Source: Myrica gale
Taxonomy: Eukaryota; Streptophyta; Magnoliopsida; Fagales; Myricaceae
DNA: 64,000 bases
Direction of reading: 5' to 3'
Assembly (NCBI GenBank): GCA_963930655.1
Contig: OZ005610.1
Coordinates: forward strand, 26,188,501-26,252,500
The notes beneath the pieces were generated by a model. That model was not told where the DNA came from. It worked only from the letters and a program-made list of their open reading frames with translations, and ran no database searches. Position numbers and translations under genes: made by a program. Shown piece after piece: positions 12,101 to 24,045 of this stretch. The number at the start of each line of letters is the position of its first letter. Position 1 is the first letter of the stretch.

Positions 12101-15100
12101 TTGTAGTTCTTTGTTCAATATTTTGCCGATGGTGTAATTTTCTCTAGTTTGCATGTACTAGTGTCTTATTTTGTGTCTTGGGTTTCTCTAGTCTTGCAAA
12201 GAGCGTGCTTTCACTAAGCATATCTTGTGACAGCGTACTATGCCAAAAGCATGCTTCTGTTTCGTCAGTTTGATGAGCTCTTTTGGGCTGTTTGAAAACT
12301 ACCTAAAGATATGTCTTAAGAATGGATCCAGTGAGTGGAGTGTAGTCTAATATTTATTGGGAAAACCTTGACCTTATATGTATTTTTGTACTAGGGTTGA
12401 GTGTCTTTGCATGTTGGTCCTGTTTCGAGCATATTATTGTTTAGGGAAAATTTATATTTACTCACTAGGTTTTGACGTGATTTTGTAAAATTCATTGGAT
12501 TTCTGAAAAAATCTTAACTCATTAGGTTTTGGCCGGTGGTATAATAGATCACTTAGCCTAACTGTTAGAGTGAGTTTACAGAATTTTTTTTTCACCCAAT
12601 CATAAAGCACGACTTCTTAAATTTTATTTATTTATTTTTTTGTCATGTGGCTAGTTGTGATTGGGTGAAAAAAAGTTATGATAAATCACTCTAACGGAGT
12701 TGGACTGAGTGATCTATTGTACTAACTGCTAAAACCTAGTGAGTTTTAAGATTGTTTTTGAAACCCTGTGAGTTTTTCAATATTGCGTCAAAACCTAGTG
12801 AGTGAACATGAATTTTTCCTATTGTTTAATGCACTTCTAGTCAACATATGAGTGTCCGAATGGGGAGTTCAGGACCTCGGCATGCATTTTCCTTATTATG
12901 CACACTCCAAAAGGACTGATCACAATTGAGTCTTTGTAATCGCTTCAATATGTCAATTCAATCTAGTATACCCAACCTAAAGTAGGTACATATTCATGCA
13001 AAACGATCATAGTATGGAAGGCACTATGGCTTCTTACTCGCAAATTATTGTTAAGACACATTCTTGTAGTGCCCTTCTGATGCTGTTTTTAGGTTAGGTC
13101 ACATATCATTTGCCACGTTCATGGACTGTTTTTAGTCACATCTTTGGTATACTTGAAAAGGACATCTGACATTTGGAGTTCACCGTAGTTTCTTCTATTG
13201 CTAGTTCCACCTTGGTACACATTCATTCGGGCAATTATTACATATCATCCCATGCTTCCATGATATCCGAGATGTCACAGGAGATTATGTGCATACTTGA
13301 CTAATTCACCATAGATTAACAAGGTATTATTTGCTGAGTAGGAACATTGTTTCAACAGTCAATTTGGACTGCAAGTTGGATCTGAAGGCCATTGCATTGC
13401 AAGCTCGCAACGCTGAATACAATCCCAAGGTATGTGATTGTGGGCGTAGATGGGAGGGGATGAATCATAGTGCCTTGTGTTCCGTATGTTTTGGTTACTC
13501 TAAGAAGCTGGGTTTGAGCTATTGATTTGATATGAATTCAATTGCCACATTTGTTGATTTTGGACGGCTTCTCTCTTTCTATTGGTCCTTCTTTCCCTCT
13601 TCTTTTTTGTTCCCCACACACCATGGTGGTGGGTGTTGGTGTTGGTGTCGGTGGAAGTTGATGTGATTTGATGAAGTGGGTTGAGTTTTTTTGTCATTTT
13701 ATAATGAATGTTAGTACTTGTTTTCTATCTGATGTACATTCAAATTTTCCTTCTGGTGTTCTTACAGCGTTTTGCTGCTGTAATTATGAGGATTAGGGAA
13801 CCAAAAACAACGGCATTGATTTTTGCTTCTGGAAAGATGGTAAGTGTTGCCAAAGCATCTGATTCCTTTTGTAACTACAGCTTTAAAACGCGCTTTCTAT
13901 GCTTGTTTTTATAGCGTCAGAAATGCCATCTGGGCTCATCAGGTTATCACTGTCATTTCATTCTTCTTCTCTCTCATCTATGTTGATGAAAACAGACCTT
14001 TATAGTTCCCTTATTTGTATAGAGTGCAAGTGTTGAATGAGCCCTGAATGTCATTACTTGGACTTTGTGACAAAATAAAAATCATAGTCATAGAACGGGA
14101 AGCATGCTGCTCCTTTTGTTGTAGTAAAATGTATCCCCTTTTTTTGCTAGTGTTCAGTGTTTGCAATTGCAATGCGATTTTGATTCTAGTGCTTTCTTTG
14201 TTTTTCAATAAAAAGATATATACTATTGGTTCTTTAGTTGTTTTGTGCAGTTAACATGTTTTGATTGGTCATCTTTTGAGTACTTATACATCACCATGAT
14301 TCTTAGGTTTGTACTGGAGCTAAGAGTGAACTGCAATCAAAGTTGGCGGCACGGAAGGTAATGGGTTTCTTGCGAATTGCATCCAGCTGCATATAAAAAA
14401 GTTTTTGAGATGGGTGGATGTTTAGGAGATTGGAAGAAATTGAAAATTGATATTACCAATATTTTGAATCCCCTGCCTGCCAAATTATTAAAGATATCAC
14501 TATACACACACATATTGGTGGTTACTATAGTACCTTTTATAAAAAAAAACAAAGGGGCTGTTCGTTTATGCAGTATTCTCAGGATTTTTTTGTATTCTCA
14601 CAACACAAAAATCCTACATCCAAACATCATTTCTAACCTCACATAAAAATAACTACAACATGCATACCAATAAAGTTAACATCACCTAAAAATTCTCAAA
14701 ACACAAAAAATCCTCACAACACACCTAACCGAACACACTCAAAGTAAGCTTTATGCGTATCTATACTTTTGACTTCAAATGACCTAGTCAAGTTTGTTTT
14801 TGAAATTTTTTTCAAATCAATACAAGGCCCAATTTCACCTTGTACGGTCTCGATGTGGGGTTTGGTTTCTCATTCCTTGTCCTCTTCCACTCCATGTGTG
14901 CATTGGGGTTTCACGCTTTCTAAACCCAAGTCCATAGCCACTCGTTACCCCAAAAAAAATCTCGAGCATTCAACTCTTGATCTGTGGTTTCAACCAGTGT
15001 GTGTATAAACAATAGTCAGTAGACAAGTACATTCACTGCCCTAGAAAAGTTATCCTACTTACTCTATTAGACAAGTGATCTGCATTTTGTCGCCTCGTTT

Positions 15101-18100
15101 TCTTCTTTACAGGCTTCATTGATCTGAAACCATGTTTGTATTTTTTGGTTTTTCTCAACAAACTTGTCCAGTGGCGCGCAACCAAAACGCAAAAACAAAA
15201 GAAGTTGGTCTCCTCCCTTTGTTGGTGGTGGTGGTGGTTATTTGGGGGGGGGGATTTTGTTTTCATATGTCAAACTAGTCTGTAACTTCTCACATTTGTT
15301 AACGGACCTGTACGATGAACTAGAAAAACGGTTCCTTATCATATTAGAAATAGGTTAAGAAAAATAATTTACCTACTTGCTCTCATGCTGTCAACGTAGT
15401 AACCCTCAATTGTATAGTTCTTAAGGATGACCCAGTACTCTTGTTTTGAAATTGAAGTGCCTTCTCTCCAATCTTACATTGTATCTTTGCTTTTCAGTAT
15501 GCTCGAATTATTCAAAAGCTTGGTTTTCCAGCTAAGTTCAAGGTAATTCATTTTTGTGGCACTCTCTTTCCCTCTCGCTCTCCGATGCACATGTGGAAGT
15601 ACTTTTTCTGATTATTGGAATTTTAGTTATCTGGTCCTGATGGTTTTCACTGCTGTAGGATTTCAAGATTCAGAACATAGTTGGCTCTTGTGATGTTAAA
15701 TTCCCCATCAGGCTTGAAGGACTTGCATATTCCCACGGTGCTTTTTCAAGTGTAAGTGATGACGGCATCCATCTGGGCATTTATATTTGAATTATGTTTA
15801 GGCTTAATGAAAAAGAAAATCTTTGGAATGTGTTCCTTCTCTGGCCATTGACTTCGTTCTGCCTTCTCAGTTTTCATTCTAAGAGCTCTTGTTAGTCTTA
15901 GGGCTGAGCAAATGGGTCGTCACTGGCACCGGAAACTGCCAAATCTTCTGTTTAAAAAAAAAGAAAAAGAAAAGAGAACCACGCCGATTGCTCTCTTGCC
16001 TCTCGGTTCTCTCCCTCCCCCCGCGTCCCCTCTCTCTACTCACTCTCTCCCTCTCCGACACTTCCCAACGGTTCACTGCCATCGGGTTTTCCTTTTAATT
16101 TTTTATAATTATTTAAAAAAAACGGTGTCGTTCTCTACTTAAAGAGAACGTCATCGTTTCCAGGGTTAGGGTTATAGCAATCAGGAAATTCAAAATTTCC
16201 CCCGATTGCTCTCCTGCCTCTTGGCTTTCTCCCTACTCCTGCGCCCTCTCTCTCTCTACTCACTCTCTCCCTTGCCCTCGCCCACCCTGTCTTTCTACCA
16301 TTGTTTGATCAAGTGTATTCCTTTGCCCAGAGAAATTGCCAAACAGGCGCTATTGTATTTTAAAAAGGTATTATTCTTCATTATGATTTTCTATGAATGT
16401 AGCACTAAAACTGAAAATTGTTTGATCGAGTGATTTTTGTGCTTTGAAGTTAGCCAGAGAAACATTTGATCGAGTGATTTTTTGGCCGACAAGGGTGGGC
16501 AGGTTACTGTGGCCAGCCGGTGCCGGTGTCAAAATTTGGACACCGGCCTTACCGGTGCCGGTTTTGGCAAAACTGGCACCTCTATGGCCATTAATCAAGC
16601 CCAGTTAGTCTTCCTCCCTTTGCATTGATAGCTACATTTTAAGTGGTATTAATAATCATGGTTCTAAAACTATTGTAAAAATGAAACAATTTCTTGGAAG
16701 CTTCCTATCGTCTAATCATGCTTACATTTGTACAGAGGTAGTATTTGAACATGCATTCTGAATCCCTTGGTACGCATGTACATATGTTCGAGTACATGTA
16801 CGAATACATGTGTCAATGAATATATTTTAAAACAGATACTTCTCCTACATTTCCTTCCTATTATTTCAGTTTTTTTCCCTCCTGAGCTTAAATGACTGGA
16901 AAATGTTGTGTTACATGTTTTTGAACCTTTCAATTTCATTGAACATTCTTTATCTTGTCATCAAGGAGTCAATTGTGGTGCTGACTTGATCTGAAACAGA
17001 AAGCAAAGTTGGTTTGGTGTGACGTTGTGATGAAATAGATGGGTATATGACCACAACCACATCCCAGATGTGTAGGATATAATTGCAAATGATTTTCTCT
17101 AGGTTTTTTTTTGGTCATATATCATTGTTGTGTGTTATAAGCATCAATGAGTTAGTGTAGGTGCCGCTTTTCTCTTCGGCAAAATTCTCAGCTGCATTTT
17201 GGATTGTTTTATTCTTGGCATAAAGAAAGTACTCTTATTGACTCTCTTTTCAATTGATGATCAGTATGAACCAGAGCTGTTCCCAGGTTTGATCTATCGG
17301 ATGAAACAACCCAAGATTGTGCTGCTTATTTTTGTGTCAGGAAAAATCGTTCTTACAGGAGCTAAGGTGATACTATCAGGCATTTTGTTGTCTTCCCAGG
17401 TTTTGTATGCTATTCTGGCTGGTGATCAGTGTGTTATTCTATTTCATCTTTAGGTGAGGGATGAGACCTACACAGCTTTCGAGAACATATACCCAGTTCT
17501 TACGGAGTTCAGAAAAAACCAGCAATGGTATGACAGTTGTAATTGTTTTTTTCAAGCTTTTACACTGATTTTGGAGTTGATTCTGAATCTCTCAACATGG
17601 GGTAGTTATATTGATAGAACCCTCGTAAAATCAGATTTAATAGATTTGTGTGGAAAAGCTCGGCCACATCATTTTGTCGGGATGTGTTCAAGTGCCCAAC
17701 ATAATTCGCTATGGATTGTCTTCGATGTTCCTTTGGCAGTCTTGTTTGTTCTGTCTGGAATTTGTAAGAAGGATAGTAAAAGATTTAACTGCAATAATAA
17801 GTTTTTATTAACCATCGTAATAGCCTTCCCAACTCCCATTACACTTGCTATAACTGACAGTTTACCATCTAACGCCGCATGAGCGAGGGGTTGTAACCAA
17901 CTATGATTCACCATCTGTATACGTTATGAGACATTTTGAGCCTTTTTTAGCAACATAGAAAGATGTTAACTCACAGTTTCTTTAAGTTTGCTTTCTTTCC
18001 TCAGCCAGCAGTAGGCGGTGAGCAGTCGAACGCTCCCCTACTCAACAGAGTCCTCTTTCTCGCTCCACTATTGCTTCGCTGTTTGTTTGGGGAGGTTCGG

Positions 18101-19857
18101 GAGGGGACAAGAGAGAGAAAGGGTGGAGTTGGGTTTTAAGAATAGAAGATAGTATTCATTCCTTGACTTAGAGTCGAGTCAAGGAATAGTTCTTTCTCCT
18201 CTTAATATGAGAGTACCTCTTCAATCTGCTTACAGTTTAATGAAGAAGTAGTTTTCCTACCTCGCATTTCAGGTTTTCATTTGGAAATAAAGGATGACCC
18301 TCGAGTTGAGAGAAGATAGGGTCTGTTCAGTTTGATTACCTGGGGAGGCAAAAAGTAAATTTGGGATATTAGGATTTGTGAGTTGTCATGGCTTGTAATA
18401 GAACTAGTATATTTCTTTTCAAATGAACTTCTAGGCACTATCGATTGCAAGATCGTTTTGATCTCCATCGTTTCTTCAAGTTGATTATTGAAGCGTGTTG
18501 AGGTGAGCCTTTGGAAACATATCAGTAATGGTTGAGATTCTTTTTCTGAGCATACTCAGTTTGTTTTGGGAGATGGTCAGCGCCTCAGGTTTTGGCATGA
18601 CATGTGGTGTGATGGGCGAGTTCTAAGCCGTTCCTTCCCTTTAGTCTTCACTTTGTCCTCTTGTAAGGAAGCTATGGTGGCGGAGTGTTTGGAGTTTGAT
18701 TCTTCTTCCTTAGTGTGGAATTTGCAGTTCTCTAGATATGTGAATGATTGAGAATTGGAGGAGGTTGATGCCTTCTATTCTCTCCTCTATGAGCAGAGGG
18801 TGCGTAGCGGTAGTGTGGATGTGATGTGGTGGGTGGGTTCGAAGAGTGACGTTTTTTCTGTTAAATCCTTCTATGATTATCTTTCTGGTTATGCGAGTTC
18901 TGTCTCTTTCCCTTGGAAGGGGGTTTGGAAGGCGAAGGTCCGCGCATGTCTTTCTTTGTCTGGGAGGCTACCCATGGGCGCATTTTGACTATTGATAATC
19001 TCAGAAGAAGGGGTGCTTATGTCACAGAGTGGTGTTATATGTGTAAGGGAGATGGCGAATCAGTTCATCATCTTTTCTTGCATTGCACGGTTGCTAGAGG
19101 CCTTTGGATGTCGGTCCTTGGTATCTTCAATGTTCATTGGGTTATGCCTGAAAAGGTGGAGGATGTCTTCTCTTGTTGGGGTAGGAATATAAGGATCCTT
19201 CAGCCAAGGCTATTTGGGGGATGATTCCAGCGTGTGTTTGGTGGTGCCTTTGGAGGGAGCGGAATAGGAGGTGCTTCGAAGATTCGGACAGATCCCTAAG
19301 GAGCTTGCAGGGCGATGTGTTTCTTTCTCTTTTCTTCTGGGCTAATACTTTGTTGGGTGGTTGTTTTGAGGACTATGCTTTTATTTGTATGCTTTGAGTG
19401 ACTTCGGTACAATCTTTGTACTGATTTCGCCTCTTGTGTCTTTCTCTTTAATAAAATTCATCTTACTTATAAAAAAAAAAAAGAGGTTTCAATTAGATGC
19501 AGTTTCCTGTGATGGATTTAAAATAGGAAATATGATTATCTGACCAGAGGAAGCAATGGATGCGAGGGGGTACTGTCCAAGTTAGGAGAAAGTCCTATCC
19601 TTGGCTCCAGCACTCTTTTCTCTCTCTTACTACATCCAATATTTTTAGTTAACTATTAGAAGTATTTGGTTTTGCTGCTGTTATTTGTAGACTAAAGGAT
19701 AAGTTGAACTTTTAGGACAATGATATGTGCTGACCGCAGATTGCCTTTTCGATTGTCCTGACATCTTGTAGGCTGTGTTTTGGCTTGTTATGATAGACCA
19801 GGGTCCCAATTTCAACGTGAACTGAACTCATCTAATTTGTATTCGGTTTCATGCAGA
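9177..19857 (+). CDS. TBP: TATA-binding protein (TBP), 201 aa, 8 coding exons
   Basis: Exons: 9177-9256, 13342-13429, 13768-13839, 14307-14357, 15498-15542, 15659-15751, 17265-17366, 17454-17527; the stop TGA is completed by A at 19857. All junctions are GT-AG and in phase. The product is 201 residues (Arabidopsis TBPs are 200). A short N-terminus starting [20 protein letters not shown] is followed by the saddle core. Repeat 1 starts [20 protein letters not shown] and includes [19 protein letters not shown]. Repeat 2 starts [20 protein letters not shown] and includes [23 protein letters not shown] binds the TATA minor groove and nucleates TFIID for Pol II and related factors for Pol I and III. 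No internal stop or frameshift is seen, so the gene looks functional despite about 9 kb of mobile DNA in its introns. If the last intron is retained, the frame instead reads on through W into intron sequence. Confidence 0.95.
9451..11589 (+). mobile_element. L1-type LINE, internally deleted, in TBP intron
   Basis: The element is flanked by an imperfect target-site duplication: TGTCCTTTATTTTTGAACT at 9432-9450 and TGTCCATTATTTTTGGAACT at 11590-11609. The 5' part (about 9600-10540) encodes an ORF1-like protein with the RNA-binding-domain style [18 protein letters not shown]. At about 10541 it jumps to the C-terminal RT region ([11 protein letters not shown]) and then to the zf-RVT tail, ending in TTATTATAAAAAAA. 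Endonuclease and most of RT are absent, so the middle has been deleted. The 3' part is nearly the same sequence as the LINE ending at 8993. Stops and frame changes make it non-coding. Confidence 0.85.
11610..12434 (+). other. TBP intron sequence, no feature seen
   Basis: Unique-looking intron DNA between the LINE at 9451-11589 and the MITE at 12444. No ORF with recognisable content, no clear repeat ends. Confidence 0.5.
12444..12819. mobile_element. Mutator-type MITE in TBP intron
   Basis: Terminal inverted repeats of about 30 bp: the left end begins GGGAAAATTTATATTTACTC and continues ACTAGGTTTTGACG; the right end is the near complement ending GTCAAAACCTAGTGAGTGAA then CATGAATTTTTCC. It is flanked by a perfect 9-bp duplication TATTGTTTA at 12435-12443 and 12820-12828. 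It is non-coding. A diverged relative of its right end is visible near 55380-55430 (GCCAAAACCTAAGGAGTG). Confidence 0.85.
14554..14740. mobile_element. MITE-like inverted-repeat element in TBP intron 4
   Basis: The left end GGGGCTGTTCGTTTATGC and the complement of the right end (GAGTGTGTTCGGTTAGG) match imperfectly, a pattern common in Tourist-like or related plant MITEs. AAAG or AAA occurs on both sides but is too short to assign a superfamily. No coding sequence. Confidence 0.5.
15899..16603. mobile_element. hAT-type MITE in TBP intron 6
   Basis: A perfect 8-bp duplication GTTAGTCT lies at 15891-15898 and 16604-16611, as made by hAT transposases. The left end TAGGGCTGAGCAAATGG matches the complement of the right end, TGGGCTTGATTAATGG, imperfectly. 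The interior is pyrimidine-rich and contains two blocks of similar CTCTCTCC-rich sequence and a GGTGCCGG-type inverted segment near 16515-16585. Non-coding. Confidence 0.75.
16612..17264 (+). other. TBP intron 6, distal part
   Basis: Ordinary T-rich intron sequence up to the acceptor at 17263-17264. No ORF or repeat ends recognised. Confidence 0.5.
17528..18489 (+). other. TBP last intron, proximal part
   Basis: The intron starts right after TG of the split stop codon. An 11-bp hairpin (ATTCCTTGACT ... AGTCAAGGAAT) occurs at about 18157-18189. Otherwise unremarkable. Confidence 0.5.
18490..19481 (+). mobile_element. 5'-truncated LINE, 3' end with zf-RVT
   Basis: Reads LWKHISNG, then [18 protein letters not shown], and further on [19 protein letters not shown] with RGLW, the zf-RVT region of plant L1 ORF2. 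It ends in CTTATAAAAAAAAAAAAG at about 19470-19481. A TGA replaces a conserved tryptophan (VND-stop-ELEE), and frame changes follow. It is a different subfamily from the copies at 4733 and 9451. The exact 5' boundary and target-site duplication could not be fixed. Confidence 0.8.
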
Positions 19858-20200
19858 TTTTGTGAGTGGAGAAGCCAGATTTGATTTTCCAGGAAGTTTG
19901 TTGGTGGAATACCTAGCCTGGTTGAACTGTAAATACAGAAACAAATTGTGCATTGGTTCTCTGATGGCCAAGTTAAAAGACGCGTTTAGTATCCGCATTT
20001 TACTTCCGACCGATGTAACCCTGGAGAACCTTTTTATCTGCATCAAGCACCAATATATTCACCTAACATTTACTTTTCACAAAGTTTTGGTTCTTGAGAA
20101 ACAAGGGTCTGCCTCTTGGAGGCGTATATGTGCCATAATGCAAGGTGCTTATTGGATTTTTTTTTCATAAGAGAGTTTTCTCCCATTACTTTATTGTTGT
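19857..20200 (+). other. TBP 3' UTR exon (first base completes the stop codon)
   Basis: A strong acceptor TTTCATGCAG ends at 19856. Its first base, A, joined to TG at 17526-17527 gives TGA. This reproduces the usual plant TBP C-terminus ...FRKxQQ. The 3' limit is a guess from the T-rich sequence near 20160-20220. Confidence 0.65.
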
Positions 20201-21500
20201 TATCATTATTATTTCATCGGAAATTTTTATTGAACTGAGGAAACATAAGAGGTTTGGACAATTAAACAACCAGCTGTAACTTTAAAGGGAAACATGTGAA
20301 AAAATAGGTTCATTTCCATTTCTACCAGGTCCCCAATTGTCGCTCTGTTTTCCACATGGGAAGAGATTGACAAAGAGCAGCACACTTCAAATTTCTTCAT
20401 GCTGTCTCATTGTCATTGAAGAGAATATAGGTGGGGATTCCTTTACATGCACTGATGTATAAGGTAATAATGAGGACGACAATGACACATCTGCAGCATA
20501 ACAAAGCAGCACAGTGCTTATACACCTAGTAATTTACAGTTGATTTGATTGCATCCAGTATCTGCACATAAAGAGGCAAAGTAGCGATCATTTCAAAAAG
20601 ATCAGCCTAATATACAAGCATAGTATGCAGGAAAAAGATCACACAACTTACTTTGTTCTTTGTAGGCATATAGAAAGGTTAAAAAACAAGTGGGAAGGGA
20701 GTGTCCAGACCACATACTCTGGCTACAGGGGCTTCCAACTGCAAAAGACATGAAAGATTTAGTGGTTTATTCATCCAAGTCTAGGATATCAGCTCACTTT
20801 AAAAATGTAAATGGAATATGCAAAATGTAACTTTTAACTCATCCCAAAGAAAAATCTCATTTAGACCACATATGTTGCATGGACAATGTCAATCCCCATT
20901 GCAACTTTGCATTGATGATAAAACAGAAGTCTAAGTGGCAGGAGGATACTACTAGCCATTGGTTGGAAGCTGGAAGAAATGGTATAGGCGATTATTTAAA
21001 GAGAAGATGCAGGAGCAACTAATGAAAGCATTGATGTGCTAAACAACTTCATAGGGTAGCACCTCCGAAGAGTCATATTCAGGGTTTTCCCTACCCTTCA
21101 AGGACGCATATTCACGGTTCTATCTCAAGTATACACGCCTTCATAAAAAAAAAAGGTGTTTAGGTTGCCAATTCATAAACAAACCGTGTTAACAGAACTC
21201 TTTGATTATAGGATTTGTCAGAAATATATGCTAAATGATTGAATTCACCTTTAGCCATGAGTTTTTAAGGCTATGGTTATCCACCGTGCTGAAAAATGTT
21301 ATTTTGGTGCCACAAAATTTTCATCCAAATATGTTTTTAACAACAGAAACCCCTTCGATCTCCCAAAACACTGAACTTTCACATTACCCCAAAAGCAACT
21401 CATGCTTAAAAGAAGTTGACATTTCCATTTTTAAATATCTTCTAGCTACTTCGTGTTAAGTGTACTAGTATGTGTGCCTCTTGTCTGGAGGCTAGCCAAC

Positions 21501-21971
21501 TTTTTTTTATTTTTATAAATAAGTCAATCTTATTAGAAAGAGTGAAAACAGTACAAAGGGTATACCGAAATCACTAATCCAAACAAGCAAGAAAGCTAAG
21601 AAAATCATCTAAGTCCACAAAAAGGGCATCCAAGCACAGAATTAGCCCAACAGAAAAAGAGAAAACAACAAAACCCCCTTCAATCTATCAAAAAACAATA
21701 TTCAAAACATCTACTATTGCGCTCCCTCCAGAGACACCAACAAATACAACATGGTATCAATTGCCAAATACCTTCGCGATTGGATTGGAAAACTTCATCT
21801 TCCAACACCATAGCACATCCACCACCTTCGCAGGCATAACCCAATGAAAATTCACAATACAAAGCACATGAGACCACAACCCGCGCGGTAAAGGGCAATG
21901 CAGCAAAACATGGTCAATTGACTCCCCATCACATCTACATAAGAAGCACCAATCCGCAACATACAAACCAT
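21501..21971 (-). mobile_element. 5'-truncated LINE (zf-RVT end), minus strand
   Basis: Minus-strand reading gives [25 protein letters not shown], the same zf-RVT end as the LINEs at 8993 and 11589, ending (left side in this window) in a T tract, the complement of the A tail. Short flanking TARCCAAC copies at 21493-21500 and 21972-21979 (one mismatch) are the likely target-site duplication. It lies in an intron of the E1-beta pseudogene. Confidence 0.75.
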
Positions 21972-22647
21972 TAACCAACTATTAAGAGCCCTAGTCACCA
22001 TAAATATAAGACATCCACGCACTTTTGTTCTTAGAATTTGGTATTACATATATAACATCCCAGCATAAGACATACAAAACGAAATAATATAATGTTGCAG
22101 TCAAGCAAAATATCTGAATATTATCACACAAACAGAGATATACGAAAGGTTGGTACTTACCCTCCAGAAACAACGTTCAACAATAGAAGCAGAGATTTCT
22201 GCACCAAAACCTCGTGTCACTGGAGCTTCATGCCTAATCTATACAAAGGAAATTTACTGATCACCTACACTGGATCTCATGAAGCATGTTTTGAAAGGAA
22301 AAAATTATGCTTACAAGAAGTCTCCCAGTTTTTCTGACAGGATTCTACTGTTTCCTTATCCCAAGGAATCAGAGTTTTCAGGTCTATCAGACTTATCAGT
22401 TTACAAGAAATCCCTTCCTGCAAAGTTGAATGAATAGAATGGATTTTATAGAAGTCCACGATTTGATTCCAATATTAATAACAAAGTCAGAAGTACATAT
22501 AGATGCAATTCTGAATATATTTAAAGCAGGGAATATTTGGAATTTCTCTGGACTATACCAGACATATTTCTGGAGAACTTCCTAGTGATGGAAAAGCAAT
22601 GCTCTTTGTGACAGTAGCACTTGCCTTCTCTTACAACTTACTACAGC

Positions 22648-23787
22648 CAGTGGCGGAACCAGAATTAAAATCTATTGGTGTCGAATTTTAAAGGTGAAAA
22701 ATGACAAAAAAAAAAAATTTCTTCGTAATGCAAAACATTGTCATAGATTTTTTTTTTTCTACGTCATTGTCTTAAAGTTATAATGTTGAAAATTAAAGAC
22801 AAAGCATTAAAAATATTGGAATACATGTACCGTAATATATACTGCGACAGAGGTGACAATTGGATCCTACGAGTTTGCATCTTCTGAAAATGTTGCAAAA
22901 TGGCTTTATTCTCAATAGCTTTAAAACTTCTTGCTCGATGTACACTAACATGCAATCATTCATTCCGTTATCTCCCATCCTATTACACAAATCACTTTTG
23001 ATGATCTAATTTAAGTTAATTCTCTACTTAATTCTAAAACTTTAGAACAAATTACAAATGATTTTGATAGTTGAGGTCTTGATGCCATTAGGGGTTGTCT
23101 TTCTTACATTTTTTTGTTACTACCACAACTGGGATATTTTTTTCCCTCATTTTTCTTTTGAGAAAAGGTTATTTGGGATGCATTTGTAATTTACTTTCTC
23201 TAGGTTCTATGGATTTGAAATTGAAAGATATTCACATTCTTCAAAGCAACTTACACACACAAAGCAACAATTGATGACAAACCATGCTCTGAATAATAAA
23301 AATTAAATTTACAGGATAAATAAGATTTAGTAAAAGAGTTCCTTAGATAAACATATCACAAAAGTGATCAAAACTTTGGTTTGGCCTATACAAGAATCCT
23401 AAACAAACACAACATTTTACGAGGTCTCTAATAAAAATGAAAAAACAAATCAACATAGGGAGAAAAAAATGAAGTGATCTTGATTGTGAAAAATTAGAAG
23501 GAAAGAGTAAATAATTTTTTACTAACATAAATTTAGCAAGATGATAGAAAGTTACCCCTCGGTTGAAGAACTTGTAATCGATGCAAAATAAAAAATTATA
23601 ATAACTGTATATTTGCCTCAATTATTATGTAGCATTATGAGCAAAATCAATGTATAGAAAAAAATGTTTTAGATCCGATACCTATTAAGTCTATTTGGCC
23701 TAGACTTAATGTATCAGACCTAACTAATTTATAAAAAAACCTAAGTATAAATTTTTTTTATCCATCTCACCCCTGCTTCCGCCCCTG
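22648..23787. mobile_element. non-autonomous hAT element in the E1-beta pseudogene
   Basis: The ends CAGTGGCGGAA and, reversed, CAGGGGCGGAA are terminal inverted repeats of the Tip100-like hAT type. Flanking 8-mers ACTACAGC (22640-22647) and GCGACAGC (23788-23795) agree at 6 of 8 positions, a decayed 8-bp duplication. The interior is AT-rich with no transposase-like ORF. It separates the exon encoding MEQACLDAEK from the one encoding EGISC. Confidence 0.75.
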
Positions 23788-24045
23788 GCGACAGCCGAAT
23801 ATTATTCATAATCTCATACTTTTGAATGAAAAATAAAGAATGGGCAGATTCTGCAGAGATTAAAGTACTGGTTTTCAAGAAATGAAAATCACTAACCTTT
23901 TCAGCATCAAGACAGGCCTGTTCCATAGTAAAAAAAAAAAAAAGCTCTGTGCATTTTATGCCAAGGGAAAAGAAGAAAGGCAAGATAAGTTATTGGGTGT
24001 TCTATTTTTGTTCGCTGGTAAAAAGAAACGAAGTCAGGGGCTATC

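Larger units (their letters stand above)
20526..23930 (-). pseudogene. BCKDHB: branched-chain 2-oxoacid dehydrogenase E1-beta, broken 3' fragment
   Basis: Exons on the minus strand in transcript order: about 23930-23897 (MEQACLDAEK), 22417-22315 (EGISCKLISLIDLKTL, IPWDKETVE), 22238-22161 ([26 protein letters not shown]), 20738-20652 ([19 protein letters not shown]) and 20561-20526 (ILDAIKSTVNY, stop). These are the C-terminal residues of the mitochondrial E1-beta subunit, which with E1-alpha decarboxylates branched-chain 2-oxoacids. Splice sites are kept. The exon at 22315-22417 is 103 nt, a net loss of 2 nt that shifts the frame after VE. In the next-to-last exon a conserved GAA (E of FEPFYMP) is TAA at about 20679-20681. 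Everything upstream of MEQACLDAEK is missing, cut at an A/T tract near 23931. A LINE and a hAT element sit in its introns. It looks like a decayed partial copy. Confidence 0.85.

Noticed and set aside
18001..18020. Alternative last TBP exon giving C-Q-Q-stop (acceptor TTTCCTCAG)
   Set aside because: It would give an atypical C-terminus; the acceptor at 19856 yields the usual ...QQ ending through TG/A.
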